Below are positions 45,300-57,619 of a stretch of DNA of 64,000 bases, in pieces (position 1 is the first letter of the stretch; every line of letters starts with the position of its first letter). This stretch comes from Paraphysomonas bandaiensis (taxonomy: Eukaryota; Chrysophyceae): contig CBFFRP010000280.1 in the NCBI GenBank assembly GCA_965644295.1, forward strand, positions 62,001-126,000, written 5' to 3'. The translations under genes were made by a program, and so were the position numbers. The notes under the pieces were generated by a model that had not been told where the DNA came from, made no database searches, and saw only the letters and a list, made by a program, of their open reading frames with translations.

Positions 45300-45947
45300 A
45301 CTAGGATGGCTAAAGTTAAATAACGGAACGTTGAACTCACACAGTTCAATTATTATTAACGGATCAATTATTAGACTTATGAACAGCATTTCATATTATT
45401 CATTGATATAATGGCTATAATTATGTTCTTTTAGCTACCAATACTATTTCAGTTTCACTACTATTACTATTAATTCCTATCATCTCAATAGGTCATGTAG
45501 TGCTGTTAATCACTACTTTTTTCTCTATGTAACGCTAATAATCCAAATACAGCATTTAATCTCTCACAAACGGCACAACTCAATGTCTTGTATAATCACA
45601 GATCACACATCAGTAACTGAATCTATTTTCCTTTAACTATAATCACCCGTCACATCTATGACCTATGGGTTGATATCAAATATATTGCACACTACAATCC
45701 CTACAATTGCATAATATATATCGCATCGTACTGCAGAGCTCAATAGCCGACTTCCTCTCTAAAACAATTATAAAACTCTATAAACAATTCGGAGTGAGGA
45801 TATAGCTATTACGATTACGGGAGAGATTGTTGCCGACAACTAGAATACATTATCATTATTACACACACACAATACAACACTACAAACACTGCCTAAGTAC
45901 AAGTAAAAATGTTCCCATATAAATTGTCTATCAATGAACACAACGCA
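45300..45947. other. Intergenic region
   Basis: AT-rich, no gene or repeat noted beyond short AC runs near 45,860. Confidence 0.6.
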
Positions 45948-48900
45948 CTATTCGGGAGAAAGGCCATCGTATGGAGTTAAGCCATACTTGTTCTCAATAG
46001 TATCATCAGCACCATTCTCAAACATCCACTGTGACAGGTCGAAGAATTGGTAAGCTATGCAAAAGTGTGCCGCTGTTTGTCCTTGTAGGTTCTGGTGGTT
46101 CGGGTTGGCACCTTTAGCCATTAAATACTTGGTCACCTTCACATTACCATTTTGGCAGGCAAGGATGAGCATGGTATTGCCATGTTCGTCAGCTTTGTTA
46201 ATGTGGAATGGAAGCTTTTCATAGCCATCAACGTATGCAGTACCGAAGTCTTCAATGTACCCAACCTACAAAAAAAATAAGCTTACAGACACTATACATA
46301 TACGACACGTACCCTGACAAGACTTGGGTCGAAGTCCTTGTTGGGAAGGTAATCCAGCGCCTCTTTGAGCAAATTATATTTAGAGTGGCGTACCAGAGAG
46401 AAGAGCTCCTCCAACGATATCTTCGGTCCGTCAATCATACGCCTATCCTTGCCTCCCGTATCCCCACTATCACTACTTGGTTCCGCAGCTGCTGCAACAG
46501 ACTCACCAAGCTGAGACATATCGGGGAAAAATGGCTCCTCCTCGTCTGGGGCGACAGTCTGCAAATAATGAATCAATACAATTCCTAATAAAATACAACA
46601 AAGTCTACACACAGATATATATAATGCATATCTCACCTGTGGTTGATCTGTTCCCATCTCTCTGAGCATGTGACCGACCCTTGCGTCTCGCTGTGCTTCG
46701 GCTATCTTTAAGCGATGCACGCAGTTAAGAATCTTCTTTCGATGCAATCGGTGCTCCACGCCCAGAGTGTTCTTGAGATCATCATCGTTAAGATCATAGA
46801 GGAACTCTCCATCCACCGCAGCATCAATGAACGCCTCCGAGTACTGTCCAAGGGTCAGTGTCTGTAGCCACCTTGCTACATCCTCGACGCTCCACGAGGA
46901 TACATGCAAGGACTCCTGCCCAGGGAGTTGACCCTGTTTGAGAGAGGGTAAAAACTGAGACCCGCTACCGCCTGCAGGAGGTGCGGCAGAGCCAGATCCA
47001 CCAGCAGTTGCCCCACCAGCTCCTGGGATTGCATTGGCTGCTTTTTGTGCATGGGAATCCGCTAGTGCCGCCATTACCGTGTCCTGCGCCGACACAGTGC
47101 GCATCGCCTTGACCATATTGATAGAACTGAAATAGGTCATGCTCATTGACATGAAGCCGAACTTCATAAGTGTCTCTGTGCTCTGCATCAGCTGAGCAAC
47201 TTGCTGCTTTTCCTTCATAGTTGGTCCTGAAAATCCTCCTCCGCCAGGTACCATTGCTGTACTCTCTCCACCGGCAACACCAGTAGTAGATCCGTCAGTG
47301 ATCTGTAACGGGGCCGATCCAGATGATGCTTTCATCAGCTGGTCATGAGACGCTGCCAATAGGGCCCCGCGGACATCCTGTTTCCTCTTGATAGCTCGCA
47401 GTTCGTTCTGTTGCTCCTCCAGTAATACTACAAGCTTTCGCTCTAGCGTTCTCAATTCCTCTTCTTTCATCTGTCGGGCTTTATCGATGGAGCTCAGCTT
47501 TACCTCTAGGTCTGAAAGCATATCTTTTCGATTGCCTATCTTGCTGAGCATATCGCCAAACTCTCTGTCCAGGCGCATCTTCTGCTCCCTGAGCTCGTAC
47601 TTACTCTCCTCGTCCATATACGACGCCGCCTCTACCTCTACCTTTGAAAGTTGATGCATTTCCTTTTCTAGTATCCTAACTCCTTCTTCGAAACTGGTGA
47701 TCTCTTCCAGCAACGCCTCTACTTGCTCTTCTGCCCCTACTTTTTCCTGAGTCAGCAGAGTCACATCACTCTGCAGTCGGGTAGCATGAAGCTTGTGCTC
47801 GAGCAGCATCTGTCGACCAAATTCGATGCCCTGTGACTGACTCTTACTGAATATGTACTTGTCTCTCTCTGCCGTAGCCTTCCTTCTACCCAGATGGCCT
47901 CGAAACACACGCTGAATGGCTGTGGCGGCATTGCGGCGCTCTCTCCTCTTCCAAGCATCACGTCGCGCCTGATTGCGTCGGAATATCGATTGAATTCGAC
48001 ATACAGCAAGGTATCGTTGGTGGTGCATCTCCTTGACAAACTCACGAGCCACATAACCTCTCCAGTGCCGCTGGATAGTCGCGGCAGCCGCAATCTGGAG
48101 ACGCATATTGTAAAACCACCTTCTACCCAAATATCCCCTCCAAGCGCGCTGGATCATAAGAGTTCCCCATATGCGCCTCGCCTGGTTGAGAAAACTGCAT
48201 CTACCCAGCCACCCTCGGAAACATCTCTGAATAGTCATTGCCGCCTTGCGCCGCCGGATCCCACGTACAAACTGTCGTGCAATATGGGCTCTAAAAGCAC
48301 CTTGAATGACCCTGGCAGCTCCTTGTAAACGTTGTAGCCTCTTCTTGTTCCGTTTAAGCCGCCAGCCCATATACTCTTTTACTTCCGGGTAGTCGGTTAC
48401 CTTTGTCTTAAAGCTGTCCGTGTCGCCCTTGGCCTTCCGTGTCTGACTTTCTTGCTTCTCGAAGTATGAACTAGAGGCATCAAAAGTTACAAAGTTTGTT
48501 TCTGAGGAGTCCAATCCCGCCTTCTTCTTTCCAGTCTTCTTCTTTCCGAGCACTTGTCCCTCTGCAAGATTCACTGCGTAATCTTCCCAGGTCGCATGGG
48601 GATCTTCGGAGGTTGAGTTGGCTGGGAACCTTCGCAGTCTACTAGCAGTGGACGATGCGGTGCTACTCTGGTGCTCAACAGTGCTTACTGTCTTCAAATT
48701 GTCAAGCACTGTATCTATAAATTTATCTTCCACAGACATCTTGTTCAATAACTTCTCCTCCTCACCAGCCTTATTCGATATCAAAACACCACTACTTTCA
48801 CTTTTATCTACTAAAGGAGCGGGAGGGAACGAGATGTCATGCGTCTCGTGGAATCCTGTAAGAATTTGCTCCAAAAGAGTCTGGGTCTGTTTTCGGCACT

Positions 48901-51900
48901 CCTGAAACACCTCATGTCCGGCCTTCATCCATATAACACAGGTTTTCTGGGGGTCGGCAAGAGCTTTAAATATACTCCGTACCTCACCGCCACGATTAGT
49001 GACGTAAGGTTCAGTGTGAAGAGGCCGAGTGAAAGAGTTTTGTGTGCTTTGAATACATATGACAGGGCAATCGATCTCCCGAAGGACAGGACGTACATCC
49101 ACAGAGTGTAACACACCTTTACACAACCCAAGCCTGCCTGTCAGGCTAATGGGATTGTGGACAGCTGTGTAGAGGTTGAGAGCAAGAGGTACTGATACCT
49201 TGGCTAAGTAGTCCTTCGAGAATAAAAACCTCGAATAGAAATAAACCGGTAAATCAGGGCGCGATGGCGGAGCTGCTTGGAAGACATTTATGCAATCGTG
49301 CATAACTCCTGCCAAGTAAGAATCGATGAATGCCCAGCCATTAATATTGATAAGCCCGCGCATATTTGGAATAGAGTAGTGGGAAGCATAAAATGATAAA
49401 ATGCTCGTCCCATGACCAAATCCCATCATATAGAACGGTCGGGTGGTATCAAAATCCTTCGTTCCTTTCTCACCAACCTGACCAATTACCTCATTCAAAC
49501 AGGTGGCGTGATACTCATTATTCAGAAGCTGTTCCGGTCGCCACTCAGTGAATGCTTGACCAGGATAGTTCCATAACAGAATCTGCATACCCAAATACTT
49601 CTGAGCAATAGGCTTGAAAAATATTTTCATCTTCTCAGCGGTATCGAACAAGTCATGACATACAATCAGATTGAAGAAGGGTCTATTGGAGCTCACTTGA
49701 ACTTTGGCCGACTTGGAAAAATCTAAAACCATATATGGCACCCGAGTGTCGGCATCTATCTGCACTGCACCCGACACAGTAGCGTCCGAATCTCCTCCTG
49801 ACCCCCCTGCAACGACCAGTTGTCGGGCCGCAGCAGTTGCGCTATCGGTGCTACCTTCCAGAGTGCCTAGTATGCCCTGTTTATATGACTTAGGGAAGGA
49901 GTCCTTCGGAGCATGCAGCTCGGCTAGACTGGGACCTGTTATCTCCGCGAGGTGATGTGGTACGGCAGCACGAACAGTGTTAATGAGAGAAGTCTTGTTA
50001 GGTGGCATGGATACACAACCGTCCATATCCGCTTTCATATACGCTTGAAGGTCCGCAGGAGTTGTTTGGGAGGTGTAACATATTACAGGCAGTCGTCTGG
50101 TGAACGGCTGTTTGCCTTTGCCAATAGCAGCGGACCTCGCAGCCGCTGCTCTTCGGATTAGCTTTTCCTGCTCTCTCACCTTCGCAACCACCTGGAATGC
50201 GTCGCTCAGGCTAAGATCACGCTGAATGAGTACACAATCGAATTCGGAATCTTTTTTGGTATCCCCTCCGTACAGATCAGTGAGCACTTGAAGGCCATCA
50301 GGAACCCAATGGACATCAAAAAAGGCACTCTCGAGAATAAACTTAGTATCTACAGCCACTTGTCCCTCCGCACATGCCAGCAATATTTTGCCTCTATACA
50401 TATTATCTGCTGAACCTTCGCTTGCGATTAGCTTTGCAGCCTCCTCTGGGTTCTCCTGCTGAAGCTGGTTTATACGCTTCCGAACCAGTTCATCTTTTTC
50501 TTTCTTTCGACGTTCAGCAAGAACATCCGTACCGCCTCGCAAGTAGTCGTCCAGATCCGCAAACTTATCTCTATTGAAAACCTCTTTCTTGATCCCCTTA
50601 TCCCGATAAGACTTCCATGTGCTCTTACGTGCACGCTTCTTGTCCACTGGCTGGGAGGCATTGTCGTCAAATCTCACATCTCCACCATTTCGATTGTCGT
50701 CAGAGTTGGGTCCTACGCGCTCATGTGCTGCCCCTGGCCCAACTGGCACAGTCTTGGACATTTCCGCACTTTGTGCAGAGCCAGGTGCTGATGGAGTACT
50801 TCCATCTCTCCTGGCAGGCAATGCACCCTGGGATTTGCAGTGTCGCATTCCTACAGGAGGCATGCGGTCCCCAGCTGCTCCACTGGACTTCGGCTTAGTA
50901 GTACCCACTACACCCCCCGCTCCAGTGCCTTGCGCATGTGTCTGAAGCACCTCTCTGGCCCAGTCGAGAACCATATATACCTTGCTACATACAGGGCACA
51001 CGCGCACCTTCTCGTAATAAGTTGCCATGTCACGAGTGAAGGTTTCTCGGTGTTGTTTGTCAGAGGCAAGTAAGTCCTGATGATCCTATATAGCACAAAT
51101 TCAGAACAGCCAGTAACATACCCGATAAACTCGTACCTGCTCTGCCTTGAGTTCTCTGTCTACCTGAGCGGACTTTGCCGCAAGATCCCTCTCGGCTTTG
51201 CTAGTAGCACTAGTCACTTCATCAATTTCCGAACGCAGTAGAGCGGCACTGTTTTGCCTCGGAGTAATTGGATATGCACGCCAATCCTCGTTATCCTCTG
51301 TCTCCACAGTAAGTCCGCGGCGCTCTTTACGTGCAAGGATGATACTGCGATTGGCGATTGCAGCTAAAGCGGGACCATTAACGGCACCGAAGTCCATCAT
51401 TTGGCCGAATTTTTTGTTCTTCCGAAGCACATTCAATTCCTTGGATGTGAACATCTTCTCCATGGTATGTTCTTTAGAACTTGGGTCTGTTGTAAGTGAC
51501 CCCACATCTCTGAACGTAACCCTGCAGTAGTCCCCTCTGCACTTGAAGGGGTCAGGAAAACTACTCTGAAGAGGTGCAGAATTCTCAGAGGCTGAATAAA
51601 TATTCCTAGGACTATGCAAGGGAGCTGAAGAGGCGATCTTTTTGCGTTTTACTCCGGCACCAGCAGCAGCATTTTGGGCATCTATGACTGCATTGTCGAG
51701 TGTCATCGCAGCAGTTTGGATTTGAGTCGCGGCCAAGTTTATATCGGCCTTCCTTTCTGTCCCGTCTCTGGGCCAACGTGAAGCTGACCCTACTCGGGAG
51801 GCACTGTGAGACGTCATTGTACCCCCGTCATTTTCTCCACCCTTTTCCAATTCCGCCTCAAAATATTTTGGCCCAGCCCAGCTCATTCGACCTGAGCGGT

Positions 51901-52668
51901 CCCCGGATGGTAAACCCGGGATGTCCGCCACATGGCTTCCGTGAACAATGCGTGCGTCAGACGTCCACATCATCCAAAGCTGGCTCTTAGCATCGATAAC
52001 GTAGTCAACTGTCAGAGAAATTACCTTGACATTGAGCATCATCTCTATGTAACGCGTGACGGTGTTGGTTGCCAAGTCCATGATACTGCATATGTTTGAA
52101 GCCTTACATTCATACTTCTGGCAGGTATCCGAATGCAATACAGTCACTGCCTCAGGGTCAGCAGCATCAATGTCATAAGAATAAGAGTACGTATGTGTCA
52201 CTGAACGCCCCGTTTTATCCTTCAATTCGTACTTGTTTCGAAATATGGTGTGCTTTTTACTTTTGACAAAACAGTGGACAGACATAATAGAGTCATCTGC
52301 AATACTCATTCCATCAGCAAATGTCTGCCACGCATCTTCATTTAAAAATTTTAAAATATTTCCTTTCTGTCGAATGATTCCGATCACTGGAGACTCACTC
52401 TGAGCGGCTATTCGTCGCCATCTCTCAGATAATGCTCTATAGTCGAGGGTACGCTTTTTTAAGATTTCCCCTGTCTTGCCAGTGATGTACCATCTCGCAG
52501 GAGCTGAGCGTTCATATATAACCTGCAATATGACCCATCACACACATCGTTCAGACAGTAAACACACTCACCGTATCTGTGAGACCTAACCGACATTTCT
52601 CTGGAGCATTTCTACTCCATAAGCTGCTAATCACATCATTAGCAGAGAGGGTATCTATCGTCTGCATT
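45948..52668 (-). CDS. Giant scaffold: pseudo-receiver, pseudo-alpha/beta-hydrolase, 6 IQ, coiled coil, SAM, ankyrin
   Basis: 2164 residues. Exons, minus strand: 52668-52573, 52522-51137, 51085-46637, 46558-46313, 46265-45948, in frame throughout. Order: an N-terminal unassigned domain (about 30-170; FLNEDAWQTFADGMS, TIFRNKYELKDKTG); a CxxC zinc-ribbon-like patch (523-545; VCPVCSKVY); a receiver-like domain (about 725-863; KILLACAEG, CVLIQRDL where the phospho-acceptor Asp position is not conserved, MDGCVSMPPNKTSL); an alpha/beta-hydrolase fold (about 943-1241) in which the nucleophile elbow reads GFGHG (1049-1053), so Ser is replaced by His and it is probably inactive; six IQ motifs (about 1416-1568) that should bind calmodulin or centrin; a long coiled coil (1585-1735); a SAM domain (about 1889-1955); and ankyrin repeats at the C-terminus (about 2068-2150). 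Most likely a calcium-regulated scaffold, perhaps ciliary. The role is inferred from architecture. Confidence 0.85.
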
Positions 52669-53092
52669 ATGACTATCGCAGAGGATATTTAACACCGTCT
52701 CTGTCTCATCTACACGATCTAACACAACTCTCTATAGGTATATAGTACTATGAATTCACGTACTCTTCAATTGGCCTGCTTCATCCTTTACACACTTTCA
52801 CTTCTTTCAAAAAGGGCAGTTTCAGACATATAAAATCCACACTTGTTTTTTTTTCTCAACAGGCGTTTCACTTCATATGGTAGTATATGTACAGCAGTAC
52901 TGTAGTATGAAAGGAAATGAAGATTTTCAGTCTCATATAATTTTCAGTTTGTATTTAGAAGTGACCCTTCAAGGTCGATATGTGGTGAATGGGGAGATTT
53001 TAGTGGTTTTCAGGCCGATGAATAGTCTAGTCTTAGATGTTTAACTCTGCAAAGGAGTTGTATACATATTATAACTTGGACTTGTGGCGATA
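52669..53092. promoter_or_regulatory. Divergent region between scaffold and RPS3 genes
   Basis: About 420 bp. Contains GTATATAGTACTATGAATTC and TAGTATATGTACAGCAGTACTGTAGT palindromic stretches (52,735-52,910). Presumed promoters of both genes. Confidence 0.4.
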
Positions 53093-53916
53093 ATGGCAAA
53101 GGCAGCACTTATTAGCAAGAAGAGGAAGTTTGTTGCGGATGGCGTGTTCTACGCCGAAATCAACGAGGTGTGATAATGTTATTGATTCTTTGTTTCAGTG
53201 CCATTAATTGTTGTTCTCAAGCTTTTCTCCCGCGAATTGGCCGAGGACGGCTATGCCGGTGTTGAAGTTCGTGTGACTCCTCTCCGCACCGAAATTATCA
53301 TCAAGGCGACCCGTACCCAGGACGTCCTTGGCGAGAAAGGCCAGAGAATCCGTGAATTGACCTCCGTTGTCCAGAAGAGGTACGCAACACAGACTGTATT
53401 ATATGCATGAAATGTAACGTGGGCATCTAGATTTAACTTCAAGGAGGGCGGCGTTGATCTCTTCGCCGAGCGTGTCGCAAACCGTGGTCTCTGCGCTCAG
53501 ACCCAGGCCGAGTCTCTCAAATACAAGCTCCTTGGCAACCTTGCCGTGCGCCGTGCATGCTATGGTGTTCTCCGTTTCATCATGGAATCCGGTGCCAAGG
53601 GTGCTGAGGTCACAGTGTCTGGTAAGCTTCGTGGACAGCGTGCTAAGTCCCAGAAGTTTGCCGATGGTTATATGATCAAGACCGGCCACGCCTTCGAGTG
53701 AGTTATATGATATGTTAGGGGTATATTATCTTATGTATTGTCAATAGGGAGTACGTTGATACTGCAGTCCGCCACGTTCTCATGAGACAGGGTGTTCTCG
53801 GTGTTAAAGTGTCAGTCATGCTTCCCCACGACCCTAAGGGTATTGTTGGCCCCAAGAGCTCTCTGGCTGATGTGATTACCATCCACGAACCCAAGGACGG
53901 CGCTCGCAGCTATTAG
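53093..53916 (+). CDS. RPS3: 40S ribosomal protein S3 (uS3)
   Basis: Cytosolic small-subunit ribosomal protein. Exons 53093-53167, 53222-53379, 53431-53697, 53748-53916, in frame for 222 residues. The sequence runs [45 protein letters not shown], the KH-type part with [64 protein letters not shown] and [16 protein letters not shown]. It lacks the extended C-terminal tail of animal S3, as is usual in protists. The first intron (53168-53221) ends in CTCAAG; an earlier TTTCAG at 53198 is skipped because it would put a stop in frame. Codon use is strongly biased to C-ending codons, fitting a highly expressed gene. Confidence 0.95.
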
Positions 53917-55448
53917 ATAGATGTGTTTTCTATTGCCTACTCGCTCTTCAATAATTAACCACAAGCCCAAATTTTATGAGGTCTTTGCTGCCTTCACCAA
54001 ATCCATAACAAGTGCTGCAGAAATGCACATGGTGAACTAGGAAATACCAGATGTTAGTATTCTAAAGGATATAATTAAAGCTAGATTGAATGACAGTACT
54101 ATGTACTTCACCAACAGTATAGTTTCATGTAGTCCTACTCAGTCTTTCCTGCGCGGTGACTCCCACTTGTAATTGTTACTTGCAGATATTAATTACTGTC
54201 AAAATACAAAGAAGTTCAGAAAAATAATTCTTTATATTTTTCTATTTAATCTACATGTATTCTATCTTTCTCTAATACTATATTTCTTTCCTTGTTAGGA
54301 AAAGAAAAGGTAGTGTCATGCGGTTCTTTTTTCCATACCTAGTGAAATCTACATTTGTTACTACCCTACGTTTAGAAGTTCAGAATATACACAAATAGTC
54401 CTGCGTAGACATATTAATGTTACATATCGCCATTTCTAAAAGCCCAACAACATCTTATCTACTTTTACCATTATACAAATAGAAAATATAATACCCACAT
54501 TATCGCACCCTGAATACTGAATACATCAACATACGCGGACTGGTTGGTAGAGATTAGATATGTATGTCAGTATGCCATGACCGTAGAATATATTCGTTGA
54601 ATAGTTTTGGAGAGGATTAATAAAGCATTAACTATTATATACCAAACATTAGCTATGAAAATATAAAGCCAGTATTTAAGTCCTTTAGAATGGTCATGGA
54701 CAGCAAGATGTTGGTTCATGACTCATCAAAGTAGAACACGCTTAGTACCATATGTCTGTAATGTAGTAAAGGATGTAATTGAGTTTCAGATTATATTAGA
54801 ACTGGGGACTTGTTTCGTGTGCTTAAATATATTATTATAAACCTAGCAAAACATTAAAAGTACAGAAATACATCGATATTAACAACTAAATACACTCCCT
54901 ACAAAGAATCGAGAAAATAATGAGAGAAGAGTACTTGATATGCATCAAGAGTCTTGACAGTGCTGCTTAACATGCTATAAGACCCTTTGGCCCATAGAGA
55001 ACTCTGATGTCAATGCCACATAGCAATGTTGTCCACTGACTGGACAACGACCGAACACAAGGTTGAGGGGCCCATTGCACCACCGTATTCCACAGTAGTT
55101 CAATACATAACTATAGCAACAGCCCTACTGGTATACGGTATACAGTGTAGTGTACAGTCCAGTGTGGTAGTACAGCGTGTAGCATATCTAGATAAGAGTA
55201 TAGCGTACAGCAGCGTATAGCGTTTAGAGTGTTGTGTATAGTGGTGTGCGTTATATTTTTTGTCCATCATAATCATATACATACATACATGTATGTATGA
55301 TATCATAGAGATGAATATCTCATACAGAATAAACACATAGAGATGAGTGCAGTCGTCATATCTCTACTGACCATCTGATATTAGAAACATTGTAGTATCT
55401 CTTTCTTCTTCCGAAAGATCCCTCAAGTTGATATATATATATATATAT
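53917..55448. other. Intergenic region
   Basis: Plain AT-rich DNA until about 55,080, then GTATAC/CTGTAC/GTATAG motifs up to about 55,330 before the EF-hand gene. No gene or clear repeat in the first kilobase. Confidence 0.6.
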
Positions 55449-56545
55449 ATGGGCTGCGGTGGAACGAAAGTATTTGTAGCGAACTCCTTGAAGGAGGGTC
55501 AAGGGGAACAAGCTGCTGCAGATTTTAAAAAACTTCAATTAACAAAGAAACAAATTAATAAATTTTATGAAGCATTTTGTAAAATTGATAAAACTTTAGA
55601 AGGGACGATAGAGATGAATGAGTTTCTATTAGCTCTGGATATAGGTGCAGTTGTGGTATGTGTGGATATCAATGATAATAACACTTTGTTTTAGAAAAGA
55701 CCCCTCTTGCTATTGAAATATTTTCTGAGATGGACAGATCGAATGATGGCCATATCACTTTTCGAGAGGTTTTGTTGAATATTTTCTTGATATTTATGAT
55801 TTAATCGATTGTGGTTAGTTTACTTTATCTATTTGGAAATACTGCTCTCGTGGGCCGGACAGTATATGGGACTTTGCGTTTGATATCTACGATACGGATG
55901 ATTCGAATGAACTAACTAGAGAGGAGATCCAAGAAATGATTGTAGAAGCTTTCGGAAAGACATCATCAAAGCACGATGTTGGAGAAATCATGAGCAAATT
56001 CGACGATGATCGTAACTCCAAAATATCACGAAAAGAATTTAAGAAGATTCTGAAAGCTCACCCGAAGCTTTTGAAGCCGGCTCTTGCTTTTCAGGTTAGT
56101 TTTAGTTCCTCTATTTTTTTATGAAGTAATCTGGAATGAACAAGAAAAAGCTGAAGGACCTAATTGGTGATGAGGAATTTTGGAAAGAAATAATGAAAGT
56201 ATCTGACAAGTATGCTAAGACGTTGTACTATTGCTATTGTCATGACTGGCTATGCGCAGTGTGTCCACTCTACCTGAGGTGCAGAAGCTATTTAAACAGA
56301 AGAGAAGGAAGCGAAACGTTCTGAAAGAGCAAATCGAGGCTGAACATCATTTTTACGAGGAGGTTAAGAATAGCGGGAAGGATAAGACTCATTTTGAGCT
56401 CCATGGGTTTCATGATAAACACCATAAAGCCTTATACTCTGATGTTAAGGGGCATGAGCATGACGTAGTTAAATCGAAATCGAAATCGCGTGACGGCGCA
56501 CAGAAGAAGACAAACATGTACTACCATGAGGATATAGAGCCCTAA
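55449..56545 (+). CDS. EF-hand protein with acylation signal
   Basis: Calcium-binding protein. Exons 55449-55644, 55695-55768, 55819-56094, 56145-56221, 56260-56545, in frame for 302 residues. The start MGCGGTK is a good N-myristoylation plus palmitoylation signal, so membrane attachment (plasma or ciliary membrane) is likely. EF-hand loops: the first is degenerate (DKTLEGTIEMNE), the second canonical (DRSNDGHITFRE), the third DTDDSNELTREE and the fourth DDDRNSKISRKE. After the EF-hands comes a linker (FQKKLKDLIGDEEFW) and a charged tail with KQKRRKRN and HDKHHKALYSDVKG, rich in Lys, His and Ser. The family is neuronal-calcium-sensor/calcineurin-B-like; partners unknown. The intron before KKLKDL uses an AAG acceptor. 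Confidence 0.85.
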
Positions 56546-57619
56546 GTGATAGTTTTGTATATATTTGTGCAAATTATTTCTATCGCACCTAACTGTTTGT
56601 ATATTATGGTGCAGTATTTGTAACTACGCAGTGTAGTTTGTGATTCTTATCAGTTATAGTTATCAGCATTGAGTAATACATTGAGTGATAGGGGTTGAAT
56701 ATTGAATATAACTGTTCATACTATATCTTATATCTCTTCTGTAGAGGACATCAGAATAGCAATCCCAAACTGCCAATCACAATAGATTAAGGCTTAACAA
56801 TAAGTCAGATTACTTCATGTGACTATGAGATGCTAATACAAAATACGATTACTACAAATTTCGTTAAACCCAGTCAATGAAGTTGTCAACAACCAGAAAT
56901 ACATACCTAATTTTGACATTAGGAAGGTGAACTAAGTCAGGTATCTAAACTTGGACTCGTGCAGTAATCAATTAGTGAAATTATGATCACCATGTCTCAT
57001 CATGTTCATATAATACTGAAGATTGTGAACTCTTGATATTTTAATGTGGAAATTAATCTATGTTATTATTAACAACTGCATGCACTCATTTGCACTTCAT
57101 GCCGATGTTGAACAATGTTGAATATATATTGAAGTTTGAACTATCTCTGTATCGTCTTAGATGATCAAATTACAAAACTTTGTGTTTGACATTTTGAGTA
57201 TGATAGATTGCAATTGTTACTCAATTAGTAACCAACAATAGTAAACTAGTATACGTGGAACTTATATATTATAGAAAAAAATACGTTATAGCCGTTAGAG
57301 TATTGAGTTTCACCGTAGCTATATCTGAGTAGTATTGCCGTATGTGCTACAGTTTAAGTTTACACATCTAAGACGACGACATATTTAAAAAAAGTTATCT
57401 CTCTTATATTCTGAAAAGTTATTCATACGTGTGCATAATAAAACGAAAACCAATGACACAGTAGTGTTTAGCATATCTTCGAAACAAACTCTAACAGATA
57501 TAAGACATATTATACTCTACTTTACTGTATTTATATAAAGAAAAACAATGTTTCATAGAAATTTAGGCTCGTATATAGCAAGCTCAAACCGCGTATCATC
57601 TGATGATATAAGCAATAGC
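56546..57619. other. Convergent intergenic region
   Basis: AT-rich, no gene, very few GTATAC-type motifs. Confidence 0.6.
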
